A stretch of 64,000 nucleotides of DNA from Puffinus mauretanicus. Taxonomy: Eukaryota; Chordata; Aves; Procellariiformes; Procellariidae. Shown in pieces: positions 37,983 through 50,765 of the stretch; positions within the stretch are counted from its first letter, which is position 1; the number at the start of each line of letters is the position of its first letter. The position numbers and the translations under genes are program-made. The DNA lies in the NCBI GenBank assembly GCA_023333565.1, contig JAJKFH010000115.1:930001-994000 (forward strand). Direction: 5' to 3'. Under the pieces are notes generated by a model. That model was not told where the DNA came from. It saw only the letters and a program-made list of their open reading frames with translations, and ran no database searches.

Positions 37983-40269
37983 GTACTACAGTGAAACAAA
38001 ACACTTAAATAAGGTTGACTGTCAGTCATTTTTAAATGAGATAGCTACATGTAAACAGTTTCATTACTTGCAGTAATTTATTATTTATTACCGTGCTGTA
38101 TGGTCACTTGATCCATGTGAAATGCAACATAGAAGTCAGAATAGTAATAATTAGTATTTAATGGTAAGTTTCATTATTCCAGTATACTTTCAATGGTATT
38201 TTGCACAGTAGATTGTTTTACCACAATGGAAAAATTTCTGTGCAAGTATACGTGTATACAGAACGGTTAGAGGCAATGGAGGATTTGCTGTCTGCACAAA
38301 GTGTAACGTATTTTGTTAAAACTTTGAAGTACCATTATGTTAAGCAGAATGTATTATGATGCAGAGATTAAAATGCATTTTCAATTGATTCACATTTCCA
38401 ATTAAATTTATGGGCAGCAGAGACATAATGATATTATCCACAAAATTGTACTAGATATGATAATAGCACCCAACTGCATCTGTGCTGTAAAAAGTATAAC
38501 AATAGTGCACTATCACTGGTTCTAATTACCTCCTATCCTTTAGAGAGTGGCAGGTGGCCAATGAAATGTAGATATAAAACCAGAATATAATCAGATGAAG
38601 GGAGATGAATCTGTATTGGCTTTTAGTTATGTAAATTAAGATTTTTACTCAACAAGATATTTAGTCATCCTGATGAGTGTAAACATTCATTTGGAAGACT
38701 AATTATGCAGTACTTACTATGACTAGAACACCCAATTGTACTTTTTACTCTTTGTGATAGAAACATCTTGAATTATATTAAGTTAGTGGTGAGAATGAAT
38801 TTTGTTTATTTCTTTTACAGGAAATCTCCAAAGAAAACCTAGTACAGATGAGAGCAATTGGCACAGTGGCGAACCTGTAGGAAATGCTCTCTCCTCTAAA
38901 TTGGTTCTTTTGCTCTGCCTTTCAGACCTGCTTTGAGTCAATATCTTGCACACAGATGTACTCAACTACTAGAAACAGTCTTTCAGATGAAGCACAAACG
39001 GAGGTCCTGATCACTTGCAGTCTCTTGAGATGGCACAGTACATTTGAAAGGGTAGCAGTGTTAGCTTGTATCCTTCCAGGATTCCTTAGCTGCTAGGCTA
39101 AGCAAATAGCAGACCTATTTCCTCCGCAAATATTTGACAGAAGTATAAAATAAACTGTGGCTTGTACTGTGCCCAGGACCATATCGCATTTACTTCATAC
39201 AAACATGGTTTTTCCTACCACAAATACCCACTGAAAGGACAATTTTCACTTGGGTTTTGCCAAAGGGGAAAAACGTCCATTATGATAATTTCTAAAAGGC
39301 TGTGTTACTTAACTGCATGAGTCACTCAAACAAGAATAATAGCATTTCATGATTTATTTAATGGATTGGTATGTCATCAACTGTGACTTACACAGGTATG
39401 TAATCTACAAGCAATCCACACAAGAATAATTCACTAAGATATTTGTGTAGATTTTGTATGACAAAACCCAAAAAGTATTGTGTTAGCTCGTGTTCATTCC
39501 AAAGTGGAAGGAGTTAAACTTCTGACATAACTGCCTCTAACACTGAACATTGTGGGAGATGAGAGACGTAGGGGACTGCAGAGAAGGAAAACAAGGGGAC
39601 AAGCAGAGGGTTTATCCCCCAAAGACATAACAGAGTCTATTAAAGTTCACTATTCCATTGATTCTGCAAACAAAGTGCTAAAATACTGTAGGTTGTAACA
39701 TTAAAAAAAATCCTAACGAAGTAAGACAATTTGTTACTATTCATTGCCTTGCCTACTGCAAGTACCATTATCCTCCTTCACAGTCCCACTGACAAACACA
39801 AACCTCAAAAAGGAAACATTACTTTTCATCTTTAGGATTCTATACCATCATGATATGTTTTTGTGCAATAATACACACTACTACCTTTTTTTTTTTTTCA
39901 CCTTGTTAGTCTTTGTCTTCTTATCAGAATTGCTTAACTGAATCAACACTTCACTCAATTTTCAGATTTTTTTTTTCCTTTTTTAATTTTTACTCTGCTT
40001 CTTTGTGCAAATATGCAAGCAAGTTTCCAAATAGCTACTATCTGTTGAATATCCAGCTTCCAAACTCACAGGGATAATCTCAGCAAAGGTGAGGTAGAAA
40101 TGGTCCTGATTTACAGATATTCTTTCTTCTTTATCTTTTCTATATGACAAAAGATGACAGGATTTGAATTCCTCTACTCCACCTCTTACTTGTTTAGAAT
40201 AATAAAGAAAGCCTCCTTCAGAGCCACACCACCATTGATGTTCTCTTCATTGGGGAAACATTCCCACCT
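37983..40269. other. AT-rich DNA, no gene seen
   Basis: T-runs near 39886-39980. Nothing else recognised. Confidence 0.55.
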
Positions 40270-41830
40270 GCTCACTCTGAGTTGGGACTATGTTGGATAA
40301 AAGGTGCTATAGAGGTAACAGCATGGCCTTAATCCCATGGCTGCAGCAACTATTACAGGACACCCTCAGTGAATCAATGCCTGACATCCAATGCAGGCAT
40401 TCTCTAAGGAAAAGGACAAAGAGCATGACCCTCTGGGACACCTTGTTGCTGGGGTGGTGTTCATCAGACATAGATTTTGGGCCCAGATGAGCCTTGGGTG
40501 GAGTCCTTGGGATGTGAGATATCCCAAAATTTTGCACCCACTGTTGGTTGTGGCAGGCCCCTGACTTTGCCATCCTCTTATGAAATTTCAGGAGCCTCTA
40601 CCTGCATTTAGGACAATGGCTGTTGTCCTGTGCAGCCCCATGTCTCCTGACTCCTACCACTCAGGCCACCCTCAGCCACAGTCTGCCTTGCATCCCACCG
40701 CCTTGTCACTCTGATTGATTGAGGGCCAGAGATGGGATCTGCAGTACTGTTTTGTGGAGCATGGTCACCACGCCATCAGCTCGTTAGCCACTGCATTCAG
40801 GGAAGGGAGAAGGGATGCATAGCAGAATTGTGGCAGAAAAGCCTAGGAGGGCTCTACTACCATGGCAAGGCTGCATGTGCAGCTGTCATGGTAGCAGGGG
40901 CTAAGAGTACAGGGTGGAAATTGGGTGGGTAGTTTTTGATTTGGTTAGTTACCATGCAGGAGATCACTGTGAGAGTCTCAGGGGAATAGCTTTAGAAAGT
41001 ATAACAGCCCTTGCAGTCAGCAGACCAGTGGTATATATCATCTCTCCTCTGAGTCCAATGCCCTAATGCCACAAGAAGCCTCACACACATCCTTCTTTTC
41101 CCCTATGAAAACATTTAAAGAAAAACATTGCACTTACCAGGATGGCAGTGTAGGACATTTCCACAGGAAGCTCCAAGTGTTGAGTGGGAAAGGGAATAGA
41201 CTGGAGGATTGTCTCTGGATGTACCTGCATAGGGTTCTTTTGCCAGATCCCAGCGTGCAGACCGTAGAAAGGCACCAGCACATGTAGGCTCCTCTGAAAT
41301 GTTCAATAGAGTGGTCTGGGGATCCAGGGTGTCCAAGCACCTGGTGGGCTTGGTGGTATGTTTCCATCTAAAAATCTGTTGTAGAGGTCTATAATGGCAC
41401 ATACCTACTGGGTCTCACACAAAGACCAGCTGTCACAGGTCTTCAGAAGCATGACCTTCACCTCCTTGAGCTCCTAGCATTGCTCATTAGTCTTCTTGCA
41501 CCCAGCACCAGTCACAAGATTAACAACCTTCTGACTCTCCCAAGTCCTCTGCCTGTGGAGAAACTTTTTGTTCAAAATCCTTTTGCTAGTATCAGCAGGA
41601 GATAGGGCTGAAGACAGGACTAGCAACAGGGCTACAATGCAAGTCCAAGGTCCATCCAGGAAGCCGAGACAGGCACACCTGCACTGTAGCTCAGGCCAGG
41701 ACTGCTCTCCCCTGGCTAAGCTGGAATAGAGCTCCTAGGCTCAGGTGCAGAGGTGGGTGGAGGCCCCAGGTGAGGATGATCAGGGACATTAAGGTCCATT
41801 AGTACTCTCAGGGCCCTGACAAACAGAGGT
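40270..41830 (-). pseudogene. Possible decayed coding region with a Myb/SANT-like fragment
   Basis: This stretch is less AT-rich than its surroundings and carries several medium frames on the minus strand (including 41402-41115 and 40573-40307). In another frame, about 41555-41440 encodes residues resembling the third helix of Myb/SANT-like domains, GCKKTNEQC, then an in-frame TAG (41474-41476), then ELKEVKVML. A perfect-looking splice donor CTG|GTAAGTG lies at 41138/41137. Myb/SANT-like proteins accompany Harbinger transposases and are common as domesticated genes in reptiles and birds. The resemblance is short and by eye. The reading is broken by stops, so a live gene is unlikely. Confidence 0.2.
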
Positions 41831-44004
41831 TTAGCTTCAAAACCATACTACTGCTTTAGAAAAAACCACTAATGTAAATACAGCCACTATGGGTATCAGG
41901 GAGGAGAGCTACATATAATGGAAGGGCAAAACAGTGTGGTCACAGTCTGTCTCACAGCTCTGGCAAAAAAATCCTTCAGCCTTAATCTATTACTTTTATG
42001 CAGAGCTGAAAAAAAGACGTGAATAACTCACAAAACCCTCTATAGAATCATGGCATTTAATAATAATCCCATGAGACACAACAAGCATGATACTTATCTA
42101 TTGAACTCACATTCTGCTTCCAAACAGTAACTTTAGGGGGAACAGGCTAAAACTGAATCTCGGAGATTTTCCAGCTCAATGGCAGAAGACATGCATTGAA
42201 ATTGCATCCCTGAACTTACATGTTGCTCCTCACAGTAACAATCAGGACACCTGCTTGCTAAGGCTCCCTCTTTGTCTCCCGAAACAACAACAGAAAACAG
42301 TTTTGAAGCTGCCTAAAAATCATGCCCTTTTCAAATCCAATAGACAAAGGACACAAACAAACTGACGTATCATTTTTGCTATTCATTTCTTCCTTGGCAA
42401 TTTAAATTTTTTATGTAACAAAGAAGAAAATTGGAAGCCAATCTAAGAAACTATTTGATTTTTCAAATCAGAAAAAGTTATTTAAATTATTAGAACTGGC
42501 TCAAACTAAGATTTTGTTTCTGAACTCTCAAAATCTATGGGAAAGGCCAGATTCAGACCCCATATTTGGAGGAGGTCTCTAGGTCTTCAGTAGGACAGAG
42601 AAAACAATCTAATATTATAGTAGCTAAACATTGGTACATTTGGATTCAAATCAAGACCAAAACATTGCAGTCCAGGTTATAGTCTATGATCACTCAGGAA
42701 GATTTTACTGGGATCTACAAAATCTGAGAGACGTATTTGGTAGCCACAGGATAACACATTCCTTATCCGAAGTACCATCTATTTGAAACACTATGCCTGC
42801 TCTCTCTCTCTTTCAGGTTAGCAAAATGGGTGTTTTGCTGACACCAAAAGGTAGAAATAAGAAAGGTACCATGTGTCCCTGTGCAAGCAGAGAACAGCAA
42901 AGTGATTTGCGACCTGCTTCTTATTTATGTATTTGTTTGAATCTGTGTGCATAGTTTTTATTTGATTGGTAGGCGAAAGGGAAGAAAAAAAAGAATAAGC
43001 GTTCAGTAGGTCAACTATTGATATAAGAGTCTGAGCAAGCAACTGCAAAATTCACTATGGTAATTTATCTACATGGGTCAATGGCTATTGACTGCCTGAA
43101 AATAAAGGTCAATCGCAGTGATAGGTTTCAATGCCATAGCTATGAACATATATTAATAAACACAGCACAGAAGTGATTTTTGACTCTGGTGGAAAGGACA
43201 GATAATCAATATCCTTGTGTCCTTGCCCAGGCTGAACTTTGTACTTGGATTATGCTAATTAAAGACTAAATAAAGTGCTGATGTTTTCATATAATTAAGA
43301 TATGGAGAAAAATAATAATGTAGTAAGTGGCTTTTGTTGGTTATTTCATGCCGAAATGAGCAAACAAAGCACCTAAGCCATTTGAGAAAAGCCAAACTTG
43401 TTTTTTGCAAGCATCCTCTCTTGTCGCAGATATTATTTCTACTATATGCTTGCCACAAGAACAGATTCAGCACTTTATGCTGCAAACAAACATGGACAAG
43501 CAGTTTGGACAATTTTTTGTACAAGAGCCCAGAAGGTATGGACTCTTGTTTTTTTCAGACAGGTGGCCAAGCCATAAATGTCCACTCATCCCTGGATGTT
43601 TCATCCAGACTGAGCATTGTTTTCTCAGATGTTTGAAGCTCCTCTTTGGGTAGAAGTAAAAGCGCAGATTCCTGGCAGCCTGATCCTACCTGAACGCTGC
43701 AATTCCCCTTCCCCTTGTTTGCATCCCTCCCTCTGTCCCCGCCTGGCACTTGGACTTGTACAGCTGAGCTGGGTGAGGGAGCTAATACAGCTGAAAACTA
43801 ATCACTTGATGTGGTAGGAGTAGGGTGCAGATGGAGCAGCTCCCCTCTCCCCATGTGCTCTTGAAAATGTCAGGAGGCTGGGAATAGGACCACGAAACTG
43901 AGGCAGGGCTCAGCAGTCTGGCCTTAAGCAACCGTAAACTGTGGTGGATGCACCTTGAGATGCAAACTGCAAAGGAGTGAGGCTAAATATCCATCTTATC
44001 ATGT
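41831..44004. other. AT-rich DNA, no gene seen
   Basis: A short CT run near 42798-42812 and a GC-richer spot near 43670-43760. No gene recognised. Confidence 0.55.
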
Positions 44005-44230
44005 GTGACCTGTCGTTCTGTGAAATGATTGAGTTTCAATCACTCAGTGCAATGACTGGCACGACAAGTATTCTATTAGGCTGTTTGACTGCTCTATCTG
44101 GTCATTGCAAGAAATGCTGACATTTTTCAGGTATTTTGTGAAATACCTGGCATTAATATTACAGCCATACTGTGAAACCAGTCATTGAGTGAAATGACTA
44201 AAATTTCCATTCATTTAGAGAATAGATGCA
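44005..44230. mobile_element. Inverted-repeat (MITE-like) element, family unknown
   Basis: A nested palindromic structure. The centre is a perfect 9-bp stem CAGGTATTT (44128-44136), TGTG loop, AAATACCTG (44141-44149). Outer arms pair CAATGACTGG (44050-44059) with CCAGTCATTG (44178-44187). Each end also has its own hairpin: TGATTGA/TCAATCA (44026-44042) and AGTCATT/AATGACT (44180-44199). No open frame is associated. Such organisation suits an old non-autonomous DNA transposon, and I could not match it to a named family. Confidence 0.45.
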
Positions 44231-45310
44231 TTGTAAAAATAAGTGTTAATTTTCTGAAATCATATGTAGAACTGTATGGGTCCAGGGGTGAGTATTAAAG
44301 ACTACACAGCGCTATAACTATGTATAGTAGAAATAGTTTTACTTCTCTTTTTGAGTTAGCAATTTCAAATAATCAGGAACGAGGTATTTTACATATTTCC
44401 TACCTATTATTTTCCTGCTATGAATAAAAACTGTTGCCAATTCTCAAACTGCTTAGTTGCTTAGGTTTATATCAGAACAGTAACATAGTTCCTTTCTCTT
44501 TTAAATATTTAAAATTATCTTGCATACAGAATAAGCAGCTTGATTACGTATAAATATCTAAACTGCGGATTCCAGATGATTCCAGATGAACGAGGCTTTC
44601 CAAATTGTAATCTCAGTTCTATACCTACACATGAAAGCACACAGAAAATGGCAGGTGCTATTAAATTTTTGTCTCCCTTCAAACCAACAGTTTGAAATGT
44701 GCACTTGGATAAGCCTGCATCTAGGCGGTAGCCACATACCACTTGATAATAACCAGGCAGTTAATGTGCTCAAACTGCTATTTGTTACACAGAACAAGGC
44801 CATTTTACACACGCATTATGTTCCCTCTTGGTTTTATTCACTTTTTCTTTCACTGTAAAAAAGCTGGCATCTTTTTCTGAGGCACAGAACAATGCCTATA
44901 ATAAAGAAACTAGCTGCGTAAAAATTACTGTCAGAGACACGAAAATAATAGTGAATGTGAAACAAATCAGAAGCATATCAGTTAACTATTTATTTTTAAC
45001 CCTTTTCTTCTCCCCTCTTTTCTCTATTTTAAAGTTTTTAACTTCCTTTTTTTCCCCCTCTGAATTGAACCACAGCAGCAAGTTAATTGGCCTCCTAGTG
45101 GCCCTATCAGTAAATGAGTTTTAATTCAGTTTCTTAAACAAAAAGCAAGTCCCAGCAACTTATTTAGGATTCACCTTTCCTTCCACAAAGAATTGAAATT
45201 TTTACTAAACCATAAACCTGGATACTATCACTTAAGTTGAATGTAACAGGACCAAATGTTTTTCTGCTGTAATTTGTCTGTGTTAAATTTAGCTGAATTT
45301 GACCTTTAAG

Positions 45311-45404
45311 CTCAGTTTAAAATGAAAAATTCAGATTTTCCAAACATTTTTCAATTTTCTTTTTCATTGGAACAATCAAATTCATTGGTCAAATTTAAAC
45401 TGAG
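45311..45404. repeat. 11-bp inverted repeat with 72-base spacer
   Basis: CTCAGTTTAAA (45311-45321) pairs with TTTAAACTGAG (45394-45404). The spacer is AT-rich. Could be an old DNA-element remnant or chance. Confidence 0.5.
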
Positions 45405-47219
45405 TTTATTAGTAGTTTACTTTGTTTCTGAAAGGAACATAGTAGTCTCAAAAGACTTTTTCCCTGCACAAGCAGTATTTTCTATTTTCAAGTGAACGTT
45501 TTAATCTTTGCCACTTTGTAACTGACTATTTCCCCTGAAGCAGTAAGGTAACTGAAGTTTTGCAAACACCTACATTGCATATGAGCTGTAAAACCTTTAG
45601 CTTTTTTGCATTAACCTGTAAGGTTAGATTTAATTCTGTGCTTAGAGACTTAAACAATTGCTTAACTATTTGTCTTTACAGTTACCTGAAATAAAAATTC
45701 AAAGAGCAAATGCTCTTTAATATTTGCTGTTTCTTAGTCCTGTCAAGTGACTCTAAGTATTTTAAGGTACGTGTTAAAGCCTGAGTACAACATAGCTTTA
45801 TCTATATGTATGCAAAGTACCTCGTACTTCATCATTTCCATATTTCCATCAAGTAGACTGGCAGCATTCACAATAGCTAAAGCTGCAGAAGCGTAATAGA
45901 TTTCTCAGTTCTCTGACCAGTTTTCCTACCCAGTCACTCAAGAAAAGGAGATTTCTTATCAGCTAAACCACTTACATCTCCCACCTTCCCATCCATCTGC
46001 TGAATGGGAAGAGAGTGCAAATCAATTTAACCATTTAATTTCACTGTAAATAAAGGTTTTTAGGTGTCTTAATAATCTTTTCCCCTCCTTTCCCCCCTCT
46101 GCCTCTTCACATACATTTCCCAAATTTCCTTTTGAAGGTGTCAAAATAAAAATTGAATCCTTTCAAGTATTTTCCTCTTTAAATAGCCCAGACTACCTTT
46201 GAGCTATAACACCAATCTGTGGGTTGCACTGGCTTCCAGGCAATCATTGCAAGTTGGTACATATATTTCATTTAAATAAATATATCTGTAGCCTTGAATG
46301 TTGCACAGTCATTACACAGTACAAAATCAGATTAAAGCAAAATTCTACTGACTTATCCCAGTGGTAGACTTTCCACCAGATAATACTTAGGAGTCACAGT
46401 GGTATTAAGAAGATCAGTTGCAGTATAAAGACTGGTTATTGATCTGCCAGTCATTTAGATCAGGCACCTGACTGCAGAGCACTCTGGAGCCCTCCTGGCC
46501 CACGTACCTGGCTCTCTTTCCCATGGGGGAGGCATTTTGGAGATCACTCAGCTCTCACTCAGGTGTGGTGTCAGATTCCAGCTAGGGCACATAGCCAGGG
46601 TCTCGGGTACTTCAGTTTAGAATAAAGTTACCTTTGCGTACTCTTTGTAAATAAAGTATTAAAAGTTGCAGAGATTTATATATAGTTTTAATCTAAAAGC
46701 ACTTTCCTTTTTAAAATGACTCGACATTTTTTAAGGCTAATTAAGCAGAATTAAATAATAAATTATTTTACTCTTCTTAATACCTAGAGTCCAGCTTTCT
46801 CTTCAAATGTACATGGTCTCTTAACTGATTATATGACATGAAATGTGAATAGATAAGTAGGGTGATTCTACCTACATCTCCGTCATAATGACTCCAAACC
46901 AAACAATGTTATCTTAACTCTCATTCACTAAATTCACCACAATGGTAATTCAAAACATTTCAAGTGGTACATGCAGACACTCTGGAGATTGCAATTATAT
47001 ACTTACGATTCTCTTTATCATTAAAACCTTCCAACTGTTTAATACTGAGTACTTTTTTTTCACAAGGCACAATGGAGCTCCATTGGTAGACTGAGCATGA
47101 ATTCATGCTGGAAACGATTCAAGTTAACACCTCTAAACACTGCAGTTTTCATAATCTCTTAATTAATTTCCACAATAACAAGTGGATTAAAATTAACCGA
47201 GAATTGTTACAACCTATCC
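45405..47219. other. AT-rich DNA, no gene seen
   Basis: No repeat or coding signal recognised. A GC-richer spot at 46440-46600 has no identified feature. Confidence 0.55.
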
Positions 47220-47640
47220 CTTGAAATTTCCCTCAAGATGGCGTGGCGTACATTGAAAGCTGTAATTTCAGTGCGGAGATGTTGCCTCAGACATCAGTGG
47301 GAAAACGGTGACGTTTGCAGCATGCTCCTAGCAGCACATCTCTGCAAGGGCGCTTCAGGATCGAGATGGGGTTTGAATGGATTGTTTTGATAGTGGAAAC
47401 CTGCTCCACGCTTATCAGACAAACCTCTTCACTCTGCTCTCATTGAATTTTTGCATTATTTCCTTTGAGTTTCTTTTCAGACTTTCTGAGCGGTCATGCC
47501 AGGGCAATACCCTCGGCCTGGGACGTGCGCTCAGCCTCTCTCGGGGGTCAGACGGACAGTCAGCCCGGGAGCAGGGTCCAGTCCCTTGGGCTGGGCAGCC
47601 AGAGGATTATCGCTTCCCACGCGTCTTTAGCTAGAGGAGA
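47220..47640. promoter_or_regulatory. CpG-containing patch in AT-rich DNA
   Basis: A stretch with moderately frequent CpGs, including AAGATGGCGTGGCGTA near 47235 and GACGTGCGCTC near 47522. A pyrimidine-rich stretch, TTTGAGTTTCTTTTCAG, ends at 47480 and resembles a 3' splice acceptor. There is no matching donor with a convincing frame, so only a possible regulatory or non-coding exon is suggested. Confidence 0.25.
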
Positions 47641-48790
47641 CAGCTTGCATCAGGTTTTGAGCTAGCCTTTTTTTATTTTTTAATGCCCTCTGCTAACTAT
47701 ATTATGTTTGTGCATTTTGGTTTGTGCTCACCATATTTTATACAAGTACTGAGATAAATGATTTAATGCCACCCAGATATTAATTCAGCCAACCAGTGTG
47801 TTGCTTTAGTGCCTCTCAAATAATTAGAAGCATTAACACCAATATTGGTGTTTGGCTTCTCCCACAGATGTGGAAGGAACAGGGCAGTTACCTCCTGTGT
47901 GATTGTACATAAAAGGGAAAAAATGTATCTTAAGGTTTTAGATTAAGACAGGTTTTTCTTTAGTAAAGATGGTGTGTTGTTCTTCCCCAGAACAGCAGGC
48001 ATGGCTGGCTGTCCAGTGCAGAAAGTCACAAGGTTGTTTCCTCACTCCCCTTTTTGGAGGCAAACCTGCCCCCCGAGAGTTCAAGGAGTAAAATTTTTAT
48101 TGAGCCTTAGATTGGGCAAAGTGGGAAAGTGCCTCAGTCTCCCCCCTTTAATCTTGGATACCTCCATCAGGCAGAGCGAACCACATTATCTCTAAAGACA
48201 TTCTCTGAGAGATAAAACATGAATCTAAAAAGAGGATATAACAATCATCAGCTGGATATTCTTAACTCAATGCAAGAAGTTCACAGTGACTTTTCATATA
48301 AAATCTTTGCTTGATTGCTTCCAGTAGCAGATCAAGTGCCCAATGTTCATTAAATCACAACAGTTGTTAAAACACACTTCCCTCTCTCTCTCTGAGTCCA
48401 GGGACTTCCACATTTATCAAGTACTAATATGTCTCTATGAAGTAGACACATACTGTAGGTGAAAAGATATCACCCATCAGCCTTCCAGCCAAACGAACCA
48501 AACCTGGCATACAAGTCCAGGTGAGTTGTGATTCTTTCTTGGTACAACGGTGTTCAGCAGAGTAGGGTACTCTGAAGGTGCCGCACATCCCACTCAGAGA
48601 GGTGCCAGAAATAACTGTGCTTTTTAAGGCTCTATGGGCATCAAAAATACAGGGGAATCTTAAACTGACTCATGGTGTTAATTAAGCAGAGCTGGTCAGG
48701 TATTCTCTGCCAAAACATTTTTAATAGAGTTGACAAATTGGTGATGGGAGAAGATGGTTTTTAATGAGTCTCCAGATCATACAGGGATTT

Positions 48791-48816
48791 AAAACAAACA
48801 AACAAACAAACAAACA
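48791..48816. repeat. (AAAC)n simple repeat
   Basis: About six AAAC units, a few dozen bases before the 37-bp duplication. Confidence 0.9.
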
Positions 48817-48854
48817 TAAAAAAGCCAGTTTATATGTCCCAGTATCTCAGTTTC

Positions 48855-48928
48855 AAAAGGAAATATTTTATTTTCCTATGACTTCGTCTCTAAAAGGAAA
48901 TATTTTATTTTCCTGTGACTTCTTGTCT
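48855..48928. repeat. Two-copy 37-bp tandem repeat
   Basis: Copies at 48855-48891 and 48892-48928 share AAAAGGAAATATTTTATTTT and then differ at a few positions (ATGACTTCG against GTGACTTCT). An older, slightly diverged local duplication. Confidence 0.9.
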
Positions 48929-50584
48929 AGACATTTCAGTACATTAGTACTGGAAAAAAAATGCAGTGGAAAAATATTTCAAAATCCAAACAGTTTGATT
49001 GATTTAACTTTTTTTTTTTATTAGCAGTTTAGAAACACTTTCAAGTTCTTAACCCTTAAAAGACTCTCCTGGAAGGAAAAATATCTCCTTAGCCACCAAT
49101 AAGTCACATTATTAGGCACATGAATATTTCATGTGAAATGAAACCACATGAAGGATGCCAAAAATCTAGCAACAACAAAGATTCTCCTTAGCCTCTCTGT
49201 GGTGTCACAGTATTGTTTTGATAGTGGAGTTTTTTGTACTCTGCCTTTTTGTACTCCTTTTTGCTCAAGTGTTTGATCTTTCTTCTTTCCCCTCTTTCAC
49301 CATCCCTGTTCTCCTCAGTCTTTTCCCTCTATCATTGCCACCATGTGGAACAAGGATGACCCTCCCAAGGGCCCGTGTGGCAGTGGGCTCAGTAGGGTGG
49401 ATGGAAATGTGTCCTCACCTTCCTGATGGAGGGCCAAGTGGCAGGAACAAGGAGGCAGGAGCATTAGCACATCTTTCTCTTGAGGGAGAGGTGGGATGGG
49501 GGACGACAGAGCAAAGCTGGTACAAAACCCCTCCCAGGTCCAGATTCTGCTCTTGGTGACTTCACAGGTGTAGAGAAGAACCCAACAGTAAGGCCAGACC
49601 TTCTTCCCTCATAAGTGTACCAGAGGACAAGGAGGTCTTTCTGGGCAAGATACAGACCGATGCTTATTTCCTTAAGATAAGGACTACAGAGAGAAGAGGA
49701 GCTGCAGGAAAAGGATGGGGCATTTCCCACACCAAGGAGAGATGCATAAATTTTCAGTCATTTTGTAATGGCACTTCATACAGCACAAGACAATGTCATA
49801 AATTTCACAACCTATTCTCAAACTGTCCTTATAGATACATTGGTGGAAACCAGGCCTGTGGTTCATAAAGTCCAAAAGAAAGTCTCTGAGGAGCTCCAAT
49901 TTTACTTCTTGGTGACCTTCTTTTTCTCTTTCTGTACATCAATCCTTCTTTTCCTGCTGCTGAGAAAGATACAGAAAATGAATTTATATATTCTCAAGCC
50001 TTAAGATCTTCACCATTGAGTGATAGCTGCAGACAGATGCACAAAATACACTTAGGATTGGCAACGTGCAATGTTTGCTTCATGCCATTGCATCAGTACA
50101 CAGTGACATTGCGAGGGAGTGAATCAATGCCAGCTCCTGTTGATGTGAGGTCTCTTGAGACTACATTCTATGCATTCATGCCTCCCCTACATCCCAACTT
50201 ATAGAGGATTAGATGTAAATTTTCTTTTCCTCTGCTAGAAACTTACAGAAGTAGTTCCTTTTCTCATTTCTTTTCCAGGTTACTTGCAGACATTATTGAC
50301 AGAGCAACAGAGCAAACTGTAAGAAAACAGCTAAGGTTTAAAAACTTTAACAAGGAGAAAGGACAATTTGATGCTGTATAGAAAGCAATGCTAACTTTTC
50401 ATCTTTGAAACCAAATTTGCCCCAAGAAAGCTAGCATCGGCATTACATACCTGCAAGGAGAAGCTGGAGCGTCCAGAAGGCACAGAGAGGAGGGAGGTAT
50501 TCAAAAGCAGCCCCCTGCACTTTCCACAATCCCATAGCTAGTTAATAGGATGTTTCCAGATTTAAAATTGCCAGGTTTTCTTCC
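48929..50584. other. Unannotated DNA, no gene seen
   Basis: A 113-codon frame at 49218-49559 begins with a hydrophobic stretch but has no motif and overlaps a minus-strand frame. Taken as chance. Confidence 0.5.
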
Positions 50585-50765
50585 ACCTGCAGCCGGCTGA
50601 AGAAGTTTGTCAGCGTGAAGTGCCTCTGCCACCACGTGGGAGCTTGCGGGAAGTGCAGGAGTGCCCTGCAACCAGCGGCCGGCGTTCCTGCACCAAGCCT
50701 GGCCTTCCAAAGAAGAAAACTGGCCGGGATCGCAGTTCTCTGCCAGCCCGGCTTCCTGTAGGGAA
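50585..50765. promoter_or_regulatory. Small CpG-rich patch
   Basis: About 180 bases with clustered CpGs (GCAGCCGGCTG, CAGCGGCCGGCG, TGGCCGGGATCGC) and an E-box CACGTG at 50633-50638, surrounded by AT-rich DNA. Overlapping short frames on both strands look like GC effects. Confidence 0.3.

Noticed and set aside
49218..49559. 113-codon frame with hydrophobic N-terminus resembling a signal peptide
   Set aside because: The hydrophobic part is encoded by a T-rich tract; the rest has no motif and overlaps a minus-strand frame.
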